Of a stretch of 64,000 bases of DNA, positions 20,700 through 31,048 are shown one piece after another. The DNA is from Straminergon stramineum (lineage: Eukaryota > Streptophyta > Bryopsida > Hypnales > Calliergonaceae), in NCBI GenBank assembly GCA_963920665.1, contig OY987265.1, forward strand, positions 2,919,001-2,983,000. Direction: 5' to 3'. The position numbers were made by a program, and so were the translations under genes. Position 1 is the stretch's first letter; the number at the start of each line of letters is the position of its first letter. The notes under the pieces were generated by a model, which was not told where the DNA came from, made no database searches, and saw nothing but the letters and a program-made list of their open reading frames with translations.

Positions 20700-21480
20700 A
20701 ATTCCAATTCAGGTTATGAACATGACCCTCAGTTAATTGAATTTAGTTCAATTATACTTGGTTCCAGTAATTCAGCTCAATTTTTACAGATAATTTATTT
20801 CCTCAGTTAGTTTGACTTAGTTTATATACATCCAATTTAGCCCTCAGTTAATTTGATCAGTTTTTTTTATAGTTAATTTAGCCCTTAGAGCATCCTTAGT
20901 GCTACCTGGTATATTGGCTCGGTAATTATATAACTAACTTTTGAACTGTAAATAATTAGAACTTGAAAATTGTCTTGTTGAAGCACATCTAAAAAGACTT
21001 AGAGAAGGTACCAAAAAAATTCAAATTCCTCTAAACGTGGCCAAATGTGGAGGATCAATGGCCAAATATTGCTTTGGTAACCGTGATTTGTTAAGACCTC
21101 TATAATTTTTTATTTTTACCTTGCTTTGAAGTACTTGACCAATGTCTAAATTTGAATCTTTTGGTACCTTCTCCAAGTCTTTTTAGATGCACTTCCAACA
21201 AGAAAATTTTCAAGTTCTAATTATTTACAATTCAAAAGTTAGTTATACAATTATCGAGCCAATATACTGGGTAGCACTAAAGATGCTCTTAGTTCATTTG
21301 ATGAATGTTTACAATTAATATTTTCCTTAGTTAATTTATCTCGGTTTAAAAAATTAATTTAGACCTCAATTGATTTGATTAGTTTTGTATTTAATTTAGC
21401 TCCTCATTTAATTTTTACAATTAATTAAGTTCCTCAATTAATTGAGCTCCCCAATTGATTAGTTCTTATAGTGTATGAGT
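20700..21480. repeat. degenerate short tandem array, interrupted by a MITE
   Basis: Variants of CCTCAGTTAATTTGATYAGTT and TTAATTTAGCYCYTCA recur on both sides of the MITE at 20888-21288. The array is strongly diverged, with unit sizes of about 30-45 bp. Confidence 0.5.
20888..21288. mobile_element. long-TIR MITE with TTA duplication, 401 bp
   Basis: Ends GAGCATCCTTAGTGCTACC and its near-complement GGTAGCACTAAAGATGCTC, flanked by TTA (20885-20887 and 21289-21291). Inverted matching extends over roughly 130-150 bp per arm, including CTAATTATTTACAGTTCAAAAG-type sequence. This fits a PIF/Harbinger-class MITE. Confidence 0.8.
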
Positions 21481-22316
21481 TTTGGGTTGAATGCCAATAA
21501 CCAATTCTTGAACTTATGATGTTGAACTTTTCCTAAGATTTAGCAATTTGTAGGCATTCAAAGATGGATTCATACCTATCTTGAGTCAATCTCTTGTATT
21601 TTTATCATAAATTTTACTATGGGTGCATGTTCACATGTTGCATAATTTTTTTTCTATTTTTTAAAACATATTGCACAATTATAGGTACAATGATGGAGAC
21701 ATTAGAAGCTAGATGGATGTGGAGGAAGGTGTTGAGTAATTACTCAAGGAACTCCTCTAGAATTTTACTATCCACTCGAAAGATAGCCTCCACTTCCTAC
21801 TCAATTAATTAGCCCCCCCTCCCCCCCCAAATTAGTAGCCATTGATCGTTTTTGAAAAAAAATAAAAACACACCCTTCCCTGCCGTTGATCTTGATACGA
21901 ATATTATGATATTGTACGTATACCATATGTACACGGATATGGAAAATAGATACGGAAAATAGATATAGAAAATGGATATGGATTATCTTGTATTGATTGT
22001 CAAATGACTTCGTTTTCAAAAATACAAGAGTGAAGGGGTGTACTGGGTTTTGAAAAATAATTTGATTGCCTCAACATGCCTTCCTCACTATCTACTCAAA
22101 AGACAACCTCACAATACATGCTACATTTTTCATTTCCGAAGTTCTATTTGGTTGTGCATGAAGGATTGTTGTGGTTGGATTGTTTTTCATTTGCAAATTT
22201 TTTATCTAACAATAGGAAAAGAATCTCAATGTGTATTGATTAAACAAATAACCAAAAAATATATTATGATAAATGAAGTCAAAATGCATTTTCATATACT
22301 TTTGAAAAGTATCATT
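21481..22316. other. non-coding stretch, nothing recognised
   Basis: Includes a C-rich run near 21815-21830 and AT-rich sequence. No supported gene. Confidence 0.4.
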
Positions 22317-22563
22317 AGAAAAAATTTGGACCCTGAAAGGGGCCGTTTCGCAGCGCAGCGCTGTGCCAGTACAGAAAATATTTTTCGAAAAAAATAATTA
22401 AAAAAGACACTGAAAAAATAAAAATAAAAAATAATTTTTTTGGAAAATCTCCATATCCGACGTGGTCGCACTAGTGCCACGTCATTTATGAAAAAAATTA
22501 ATTTTCCCTAATTGCACCACTGCGGCAGAAAAGTCGCAGCCTCTTCCAGGGTCGAAATTTTTT
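22317..22563. mobile_element. MITE, about 247 bp
   Basis: Inverted ends AAAAAATTTGGACCCTGAAAGGGGC and, complemented, AAAAAATTTCGACCCTGGAAGAGGC. Both arms also carry a CGCAGC motif. The interior has GACGTGGTCGCACTAGTGCCACGTC, itself palindromic. No clear target-site duplication. Confidence 0.6.
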
Positions 22564-22734
22564 GTAATGAAGAAATAGAAATAGAGGGGAGAAAAAAGAA
22601 AAGGTTCATAAAAAGTAAAATAAAAAACTCTCTCTTTAATTTTTGAAATAGAAAAAAATAGGGAGAACAAGAAAAAGGTGCATGTTCTATATTCTTTAAT
22701 TGAGCATTATAAAAATTCAAGAACACATGAATCG

Positions 22735-22890
22735 AAAATTGGGCCGTAGACCTGGGCCTCAGCACTTTACGTTGACTGGGGCCCGGAGTGTTGAACTGGG
22801 GCCGGATTGTGGGCCGGAACTCATGCAAATCGGGCCGGCGGCCCCAGGGCTAGTATTAACCGGGCCTGACAAATCTGGGCCTTCGAGCGG
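22735..22890 (+). promoter_or_regulatory. TGGGCC-rich (site II-like) segment upstream of gene B
   Basis: A short GC-rich block with at least four TGGGCC sequences (about 22740, 22753, 22811, 22876) and further GGGCCG repeats. TGGGCY site II elements are known in promoters of plant housekeeping and growth genes. It ends just where homology with copy A starts (about 22895) and is absent upstream of copy A, so the two gene copies probably have different promoters. Confidence 0.45.
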
Positions 22891-23205
22891 AGGAAAGCAC
22901 TACGATGCTTCGAATGGCGCCATTCACACCGGACAACTCACAGGTACTTCGGCCGAAGTTAGTCGGCCGACTACGCAGCTACAACTCACCAGCACTCACC
23001 AGCAACCAACACAAGGGCCGCGCACATGAGTACCGGTGAGGGCTGGATCAGACGTCGTAAGTGATCAGGCGGGCCCTCACCCCGAATTGCTTTGCAGGTT
23101 CGAGGAAATCGCAAACATCAGGTTCTTCTTCTCCTTCTGCTTCGTCTCTCTCATCGCCATTTGAATCTCAACATCATTCTCTCGTCGCAGTGATCGTCAG
23201 TTACG

Positions 23206-25029
23206 ATGATTGGATCGAAGGGACACGCTGCTGGTGCGAAATGTCGTCGTGGACGGAGCCACAAGCGCAAACAAGCTCCGGAGGGCGACCGAGAGGGCTT
23301 CGCTTGGGTTTCCGGCTCTGGCGATGGAGGCTCTGGGGTCGGTGGTGAGTTGGACGGAGCGGGGGACGAAAGGTTTATTGGAGTGCAAGTCTCATCGACA
23401 ATTGTTGAGATCAAAAAATATCTGGGGAAGCGCAGCTTTTACAAGACGGTGAAAGCGGAGGAACCCGTGGCTGCGATCATTCACGATTTGGCCCGTCTGC
23501 ACGTGAATCCCAACTATCCAGAAGACGGTCTCAATATCGGCAAAGTTAAACGCCGTATTATGACGGAGGCTGAAATTGCGCACACACCCATTGGCAAAAG
23601 TTTTCTAGTCGAATTCGTAAAGCAGCACCCTCTCGAGTTGAAAGACAATGATCAGTTTGAGGAGCTGAAAGAGCAGATCGTAAAACAGGGTCGCCAATGT
23701 TTCCGGGAGCTGATTGAGCAGATCGAAAAGCGGCGTCTCCAATGTTCCCTAACGACACTGGTAAGTGTGGCTGGCATAGCTTTGTCGACTTTTGGAGTTG
23801 TGATTTTTGCGGACAGTAATTCGATTGTCGTGTGTGCTCTGTGAGCCCTGCGCGCCTGGCCATGGCTCGATTAGGGTTCAGGGTTCTGCCGACTGATGTA
23901 AACGAAGCCTGACCTTAATTTTCGCCTGATGCCTTAATTGTGATGATTTATGATCAATATGGGCTTGACTGAATACAATCTCTGGGATCAGAGATTTTCA
24001 AACCTACGTCGTTGATTCAAATATTACTCATTTTGATCCGCTCTGGACTTTTGCAGATTACCGGTGATCGTGAACAGCATGTTCAAGGACGTCGGAGGAA
24101 GGATCTTGATCCAATTCCACCTCCCTTGCCAGATGACTGCGCTCAGGCATGGAAAGTAAGTGCATTCTTTTTTAATCTATTATCTGTTTTTTTGTCTTGA
24201 GCTTGCTGAGAACTGCTGCTTGCCCTATAACTGCGAGAAGTCGCATCCTTTGTGTCGACATTCTCTTGATCAAGCTTTGTTAGTGTAGTGCACTGGGTGC
24301 GTCTGATGGTTTCATACTGGAGTTTTAATCTCTTGACAACTTTTCCGAGGTGTGGGGATGGTTTTTTGCCATTCTTACTGAGTACTTGAATTTGTTTTGA
24401 AGGATGGAGTCGCAGAAGTGGTTGCTGAATTTCCATCTCCAAAAGGGAAATTGCTGGTGTGTTTCAACTTTCATGTTTTGTTCTTCATTTTCTTTTCTTG
24501 CTACCGTTTTGTCTTTTGCTTGTTGTAAACTGCTGCTTGTCTTGTAGCAGCGAGAATTTGCACCTCTCGGTGTCAACATTCTCTTGATTAAGCTTTGTTA
24601 GTGTAGTAAAATGGTTGCAACTTGTAGAATTCGTTCTGGAGTTCTAATCCCTTGACGACATTCAGAGGATTTGGGGTTGTTTTTGTGTGCAGTTCAGGAA
24701 GTACTTAATTCGTGTGTTGGAAGAGAATTGGGATGCAAAGAGTAAAAGTGCTTTAATCACGTCTTTGGAATCTCAACTGCCAGGTTTGATGCACACCTAC
24801 GTGGTTTTGAGTTCACTGAAATATTGTCTTTGTAGTGTGTGGTTGTGAGCGTAACATTCTGGCAGTGTTGACTGGCCAGCTTGTTCACCCACGTAGGATT
24901 GTGGTCGACAGTAACTACAGTTGCTTATAAGTTTTGGAGGAGTACCAGTGCTTTCATTCTTGAACTCAAGCTTTCGTAGGATCTGTGCCAAAGAAAGAAG
25001 ATGTCAAAGTATTTGAGCATCTTGGATAA
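23206..25029 (+). pseudogene. unknown gene, copy B: exons 1-4 and alternative last exon intact, 3' exons broken
   Basis: Paralogue of the 7055-9446 gene; function unknown. Exons: 23206-23760, 24057-24155, 24403-24456, 24666-24783, and the alternative terminal exon 24980-25029 ending in TAA; all splice sites and phases match copy A. Exon 1 has 185 codons against 175, with strong amino-acid divergence and a local repeat near its end (EQIVKQGRQCF then EQIEKRRLQCS). Exon 4 is 21 bp shorter, in frame. The two last exons of the long form are lost: exon 6 is interrupted by an element at 25234-26230, and the last exon near 26550 has a deletion across its acceptor. A product of about 290 residues ending VFEHLG is still possible, so this may be a functional shortened gene rather than a pseudogene. 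From 23761 to about 24304 it is identical by eye to copy A. Confidence 0.6.
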
Positions 25030-25233
25030 CTTGATTTTTTTGTAGAGTTAGCAGTTTGGTCCTAGGTGTTCGCAACTCCTTTGAAGACTGTTATGGAAGA
25101 GGACAATACGTAGTCTTTCTGTTCAATTCACTTTCTGCGTGCCATGTTAGTCTGTTGCGGTTTAACGTTGTTGTTTTGGTGTAACAGCGCAAAAACAAAG
25201 GGAAGGCCTCAAGGATGGGGAACTCTTTTTGAA

Positions 25234-26230
25234 CCCTTTTGTGCGCCAGGTGTGACCGAAAGTGTCCCCACATAGTTTAGAAGTCCAATTCGAAGTGTTA
25301 GTAACTTTTGCATCCGATGTCCAAATTTATTAAAACTTGTTGGGAAATCTGTGATGTCCCTCTTCTCGTTTTTGTGGTAAGATTTTCAGATCAATCCAAG
25401 ATGTACTGATTTTTTTGGAGCCATTCAAAGTTCACAGATTCAACTTTAGTTCACCAAACTGCATTTTGATTGCTGCAACTTTGGGGGTTTGTATCTCCTT
25501 CATTTAATGTTTTTTTTCAATCAAATTTGTTGGGTTTAATTCTCCTTGAAGTCTAATTATTGCAGTAAAATTTTCATTTGAATCCAAGTTGTTTTGAATG
25601 TTTGCAAACCATTCAAAATTCAAAATCTAGGATCCAGACATTTTTGAATTACAGTGAATTTGGGCGGCTTGTTTCTTCTTCAGATAGTGTCCGTTTCGGA
25701 AAAAAAATTTGGGAAAGTTGTGCATGCTAGTCTACTTTGTGTGGTTAAAATTTCATATGAATCCAAGAAGTTATGAGTGTTTGAGAAGCATTTAAGTAGA
25801 AGGGGGTTTAGCCTTGGATGGGTTTTTGGCAACTTTTTCTGCTATTTTTTTACTATTTCAAAACCATTTTCCAGACATTGGGAGTCATTTGAATGATATT
25901 TTCTTGTACCATTAAGTTTGTATATTGGTTTTGAAGCACTTCATAGTAATAGGTTTTTTCATTTGGGTAGGTTTAGAAATCAAAGTTCACCTCCAATGTG
26001 TTGCTAGGAAAATTTCAGCATTCTTTGTCAATAGTACAACATTATAACCTTGCAATCTACATGGCCAAATGACTTCAAATTTGATTCACGGCACCTACAA
26101 CACCTACAACACCTACACTACAAGATTATATGGTTGAGATTTCTATACCTTAGTGACATTTAGACCTATAACACTTCAAAAGTAATGATTTTGGTAAACT
26201 CGTAAATGCTTCAAATGTTTTAGTTAGGGG
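25234..26230. mobile_element. TTAA-class element, family B, ~1 kb, interrupting gene B exon 6
   Basis: Bounded by TGAA|CCCTTTTGTG and GTTAGGGG|TCAA, which are decayed TTAA-type flanks. Its body (TTTTGCATCCGATGTCC, ATCAATCCAAGATGTA, ATGTTTTTTTTCAATCAAA) recurs at 43650-44620, 49800-50187, 57885-59467 and 60180-60940. The core is at about 26043-26147. Copy A has gene sequence here without it. Confidence 0.7.
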
Positions 26231-26588
26231 TCAATGTAAGTTCACTCTTTGGTGTCCTTGTTACAATTATTTATTGGTACCACTCATTTCCTTTATCTAT
26301 TGAAATGCTTTTGAGTAATACTTAGGTACATTTAGGATTTGAAGACAATGTGGTGAGAAATAGCACAAAATAGAGTTGTTTAGAAATTTGAGTGGAGCTC
26401 TCTACCATTGTTGTGTGTCAACTTTCTAATTTTGTTTTTCATTTTCTTTGTTTCTTTCTATATTTATCACATCATTAGACAATCTTTAGCATGGAAGAGA
26501 TGGTTGGGGTTGGGGTGAAAATCTTAATCAATTCTAGTTTTGCTATCGATGACTTGCAAGCATTCAACAACAGTTGATTTGTTTGCAT
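26231..26588 (+). repeat. decayed 3' part of gene B (exon 6 tail to last exon)
   Basis: Aligns with 9080-9446 but with many C-to-T and G-to-A differences, for example ATCACGTCATTGGAC against ATCACATCATTAGAC. The last-exon acceptor region is deleted. It is no longer able to encode the long C terminus. Confidence 0.7.
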
Positions 26589-26825
26589 AGGGCAATCATT
26601 GAGGTGGAGGGACTTCTGAAAATAAACAAGCTAACAAGAAGGGCAAAGCTCGATGAGGAATGCTTATTTATTTTCAAAATTCCCAACAACGAGGAGATTG
26701 CATGATGCAAACACACGCTAGAAATTGATGAAATATGTGATCAATGAATGAAAAATCCATAATCACTAATTACATGGTTTTCACGCTCCATGAGGGGATT
26801 ACAAGACATTTCTTGGTGGGGGTTA
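26589..26825 (+). repeat. dispersed repeat with captured coding-like fragment, copy of 1554-1785
   Basis: Absent from copy A at the matching point (about 9450). Frame from 26599 reads EVEGLLKINKLTRRAKL then DEECLFIFKIPNNEEIA. Similarity at peptide level to the 1554 copy suggests origin from an expressed gene. Parent unknown. Confidence 0.5.
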
Positions 26826-27009
26826 CAAACTCAACAATTCTCTACTACTTTGTTCGACTTTTTAGCATTTGGTTTTTGTCATATAAATTTTTTGTAGTTT
26901 TGTGTAAGCTATCAATTACATTAGCTTGTGACTTTCAATGTATTATCACTTGAGCGTTCATCATTTTGGATCTAAAGTCTTGCCTTGGCTTCATAATAGC
27001 TTGCTTATA

Positions 27010-27248
27010 CACCACAAAGAGAACAACATAAGTGAGGAGATTTTTTCTAGATGTGGAATAATTTGGGAACTACTCAATTACTAAAGTTTTTACAGTTCAA
27101 ATTTGAAGCCAACATATTGATGAGTGTGGATCCACAATTATTAAGAGAATCCACTTGGTAGATTTCTAGATTATAATATTTGATGAACATAGTATTTCAA
27201 AACCTTGATTCTCAACATCCAAACAATGTCCGTTTTCATGCACATGGA
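27010..27248. mobile_element. family C MITE relic with right TTAA
   Basis: Right flank TTAA at 27249-27252; left flank decayed (TATA). Body matches 13246-13505 and 52821-53080 through AAAGAGAACAACATAAGTGAGGAG and TTTGAAGCCAAC. The position corresponds to TTAA at 9839-9842 in copy A. Confidence 0.7.
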
Positions 27249-27405
27249 TTAAGGTTGAAAGTTTTGGAATGGGATTTTAGGATTTCGTATAGGTTTCTAA
27301 GATGTCAAAGTTTATTGTGATTTCTCAAAGCTTTTTTTCAAGGTATGTGAATGAATTGGATTTATGGTAGCATCATTTCAATGAATATCGAAGGAAACTA
27401 GTTAT

Positions 27406-28719
27406 TGTCACGACCCTCATCACGAGGCGTGCCCATGCCACCTTGGTGAGCAAGGGGGAAATTGGGGGTGACTCCCCAAGCCTTCCAAGAGAAGGGGTGA
27501 AGGGGACTAAGAATCTCAAGCGATCAAAGCATTGTAGCGCTCTGATCCGGACGAAATAGGGGGCGTGTCACACATGCTTAGAAATCTTGTGAGAAGACGC
27601 GTCCATGGGTTCAAAGAACGTGAGAATCCGAGTTGGAAGTCAAAAGTTATGACTCCTCAAAGTTGACAGTGTCTCGACCGCGTCCCGAGGCATGGGGACG
27701 TAGGAAACAAGTTTTGGGAGGATTCCTTTGAGCCAAATAAGGCATACCGCATATCATTGGAAAGCTAAGGAGACAAGATTTCCAGAATGATAAGGCTCAT
27801 GAGGAGATGAGCTGTGAGCTAAAAGTTATGGGCATCCAAAGAGGGTGGAGTCTTAGAGAACTACACCTCCCAAGGGACTTGTACCTTTGGAGGGCCATAA
27901 CTTCCTCAATACTTGTCATATTGGGGAAAGTGAATAGTCCACGGTGATATAAGGAAAATGTAGATCACGAAAATGGGCTTGCACTTGGGATTTGGAGCTC
28001 TGAGTTAAAAGTTATCCTGATGGAAAGATCAGGAGTCTTTGGGGGTCCGATTTGGGGGATATCACTTGGAATTGGGTGGTCTTCCAAGATGGGGGGCATC
28101 TTGGGGGTCTCCGGTGACCTCTAGTATGGGGAGGGGGGGGCTGCCGAATCCCGAAGAGAGTACTATGAGAAGGGGTGGTCTCTTTCCTCACTCCCGGATA
28201 GTGCCATGGTGAGTCTAAGTGGCCCCGAGTAGTGAGGTTAGTGTTGGAGCCTCACCACCACTTGTGTGTTACTGTGGAGTGCTTGTGCACTCTTTGATAC
28301 CGGTTGGGTGGTGTCCCACTCTACACTAGGCCATGGTATATGTCCCGTTTGGTGAGTGCCAATTAATGAGTCCCGAAATGAATTAGGATGGGCCTAGTGG
28401 GAAGTTGGGTCCCATTCAAGGGCGGTTAGTACCGGTGGGGAGTAGTGCCTCCACCAAGTGCTTGGACATCAATGGAAGTTCCGCCCCATGTCATCAAATG
28501 ACATACCCAATGTCTTGTGGGAGTTAAAGGTTGGAATGAAAGTGTTAGAAGTTACGGAGGAATGGAGAACCCCGTGACTTGAGTTGGAATCTAACATTGT
28601 GGATGCGTGACATATGCAGTGTTAGGAGAGCGTGACCCTTGGTGTCACTAAAGGATAAAGTACTTGAAAAACACTAGAAGGTGAACTTAAGGTGGTAAGT
28701 GTCACTAAGGGGTGCGACA
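27406..28719. mobile_element. solo LTR, 1314 bp
   Basis: Starts TGTCACGACCC and ends GGGGTGCGACA (TG...CA, inverted terminal TGTCRC), and is flanked by a perfect 5-bp duplication GTTAT (27401-27405 and 28720-28724). The paralogous sequence at 10008 is uninterrupted. GC is clearly higher than flanking DNA. No gag-pol or second LTR, so the internal part was probably lost by LTR-LTR recombination. The TGTCACGACCC start resembles some plant Ty3/gypsy LTRs, but the superfamily is an inference. Confidence 0.9.
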
Positions 28720-28760
28720 GTTATGCTCTCATCAAGATAAAAATGCTAGAGCTTCGTTAA

Positions 28761-29482
28761 CAAAATAAAATATGCAAAATCTTCAATTTTCATTTCTATT
28801 TTTTCTTCCATAGGATGGTTTTATGTCTATATGGATAGTTTTCATTCATTTAATTTGGATTAGTGATGTAAAAGTCATGGAAAGTCTTGTTTTATGAGCA
28901 ATGAAGGCATTTTTATGAAAAAATAATACACAAAATCAATTTTTGAATTCAATTTCCACAATTTTTAAACACAAAAAGGTCCATGGGATATAGGTTACAT
29001 GCTAACATAATCTAATTATTTTGATTGTTATGTTTCAATTCCATAAATTTTACTATTGTTAAAAATATAATATTTCCTCATATCTTTGACCTAGTTTTTC
29101 TTAATACTTTCTCAAATATAAAATATCCATTTTTTTGCCTTTTTTATATTTTTCCCTAGATTTTCACTTCACTTCTAAACCACAATGATTCAAATTTAAA
29201 ACTCTATAGTACAAAAGGTTTAAGTTAAGAGGATTCAAAGTATACAAACCTAGTATGGCAAGACACTCAAAAACAATCTTTTCACTTTGAACACTATTAT
29301 CTTGCAATCTACTTGGTCAAAGTTTTTGAGAAATTTTCCACATGTTCTCATAGAAGTCTAATGCAAGATCTTATGGTTGGATATGAAAATCAATCATTTT
29401 TTTCTTTCCTTGGATCTTTTTGCAAAAGAATTGGCAATTTTGGAATAGGTTGTGGTAAAACATAGTCTTAAATCTATAGGGG
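28761..29482. mobile_element. probable TTAA-flanked element
   Basis: TTAA at 28757-28760 and 29483-29486. The right end ATCTATAGGGG matches the family signature; the left end (CAAAATAAAA) does not, so the left boundary is uncertain. The shared core is present at about 29289-29380 (ATCTTGCAATCTACTTGG ... GCAAGATCTTATGGTTGG). Confidence 0.5.
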
Positions 29483-29486
29483 TTAA

Positions 29487-29950
29487 TGTCAATTGTTTTT
29501 TTTATTGAATGCAAAACCTGGCCTCAATCATAATTGCTTATATTGAAATGAAAATTTTATCATATGTCTCATTTTGTCTATTATGTACTCAATAACCAAA
29601 ATGATTGCTGTTAGGGTCTAGTCAACTATATATCGACACTAAACCTTCTCCTCTAAGCTAGATCAATAAAATTACACCTTAGACATCATTGGTTCTTTCA
29701 AAAAACTGTGAAGAAAATGGGGTTATAATTCTAAACCACTTTCTTCTTGTGAGTTCTTTCCAAGCACATTGTGCCTTGTAGCAAAGAAAGTGACAAATGA
29801 AGATTATAAACCAAATTTTTAGGTTCAATTTGCCAGCTACATAGAAAGTTGGTTACATAATAATCCCATGACGACCATGCCTAGACTATGTATTAGCTGG
29901 AATTGAGAGGTTACAAGGGATACTTGAACCAAGTAATGGGAACATCCTTG
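29487..29950. other. non-coding stretch, nothing recognised
   Basis: No gene or repeat boundary recognised. Confidence 0.4.
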
Positions 29951-29954
29951 TTAA

Positions 29955-30317
29955 CCCTTAAACGTTGGATTGGTCATCATGGGAAAAAGGCAGACTGCAA
30001 ATTATTCAAGATTAGGTGCTGACTACGCAGAAAAGTATTGTTCATGCAAATGAATATTCGCTACCCTCATGAAATTTACAAGAAGGGTAGTATGGGCTCT
30101 AAGACCATGTATCTCAATCTCTGTGACTTTTTTCTCCGATTTGCAGCACCAAAAATACAGTTGCATTCAATGATGCATTTTTTGGTTGTCCATGATGGAG
30201 GATGTCTCCATCTTCACATTTATCAAAAAAAATTGGATGAAAAAACACTTCCTTACATCCAATACAACCATTTTTGTCATCCATTGGACACAAAACGTCC
30301 ATGTCGACGTTTAAGGG
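29955..30317. mobile_element. TTAA-flanked MITE, 363 bp
   Basis: TTAA at 29951-29954 and 30318-30321; ends CCCTTAAACGTTGG and, complemented, CCCTTAAACGTCGAC. Body is related to 39055-39493 and 57658-57880 (ATCCATTGGACA... near the right end). The open frame at 30038-30343 overlaps the element and is not treated as a gene. Confidence 0.8.
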
Positions 30318-30321
30318 TTAA

Positions 30322-31044
30322 CCTTGAAAGGACAAATTTGTAACAACCAAAATTAACTTCAAAATCCATTCACTTTGCATATTTCCATTTTGTAACCATT
30401 TATTCTTGAAATGTTAATGGTTATTTTTCATGGATGCAACTACATATCTTTGTAAGTCATAAAAAATTTAGATATTCTTGCAAAATTTTGAAGTCAGTGT
30501 ACTTCTATGTGAGGAAAAAATGAACAAAAATTCAAATCAAATCAAAACTTAGTATCAAAAATTTGAAATTTTTTCCACAATTGAATATAACATTGAAGAA
30601 TATCATGTAGTAATAATGTATTTCAATTTTTTCTATAATTAGAAAACCAAGAGACCATAGTTATAGGCCCAAAGCTCAAATTTCAATAAATTATTCAATT
30701 TTAAGAGTTTTCAAATTGGAATAGAAACTACTCTTCATTAAATTTATTTTGTTAGTTGGGCTTAAATTCCAAAAAGATCATTTTCAAAGTTCAAATTCAC
30801 AAGGAGTTTGAATTTGCCGAAATACACTATATAGTGATCTATAGACTAAGCATTTTCTTTTGGAGACAACTCAAAATCATTACCACAGTGAGAAAACAAT
30901 CAATACAATCTATTCCCTTAAAGTGCATGTAAGAATTTTCCATCAACAAATTTGAATAGAAAGCCACTTTTTCTCATCCAATAGGCCTCTTTGAATTTTG
31001 AAATCATCTAAAAGACTCCAAACATCCTCTTAAACATTCAAAGG
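30322..31044. mobile_element. probable TTAA-flanked element, 723 bp, abutting the previous one
   Basis: Shares TTAA 30318-30321 with the preceding element and has TTAA 31045-31048 at its right. Ends CCTTGAAAGG and, complemented, CCTTTGAATG are imperfectly inverted. AT-rich body, no coding. Resembles 53085-53915 in base composition and some phrases. Confidence 0.5.
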
Positions 31045-31048
31045 TTAA

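Noticed and set aside
30038..30343. A 101-codon frame
   Set aside because: It lies almost entirely within the 29955-30317 MITE and crosses its boundary.
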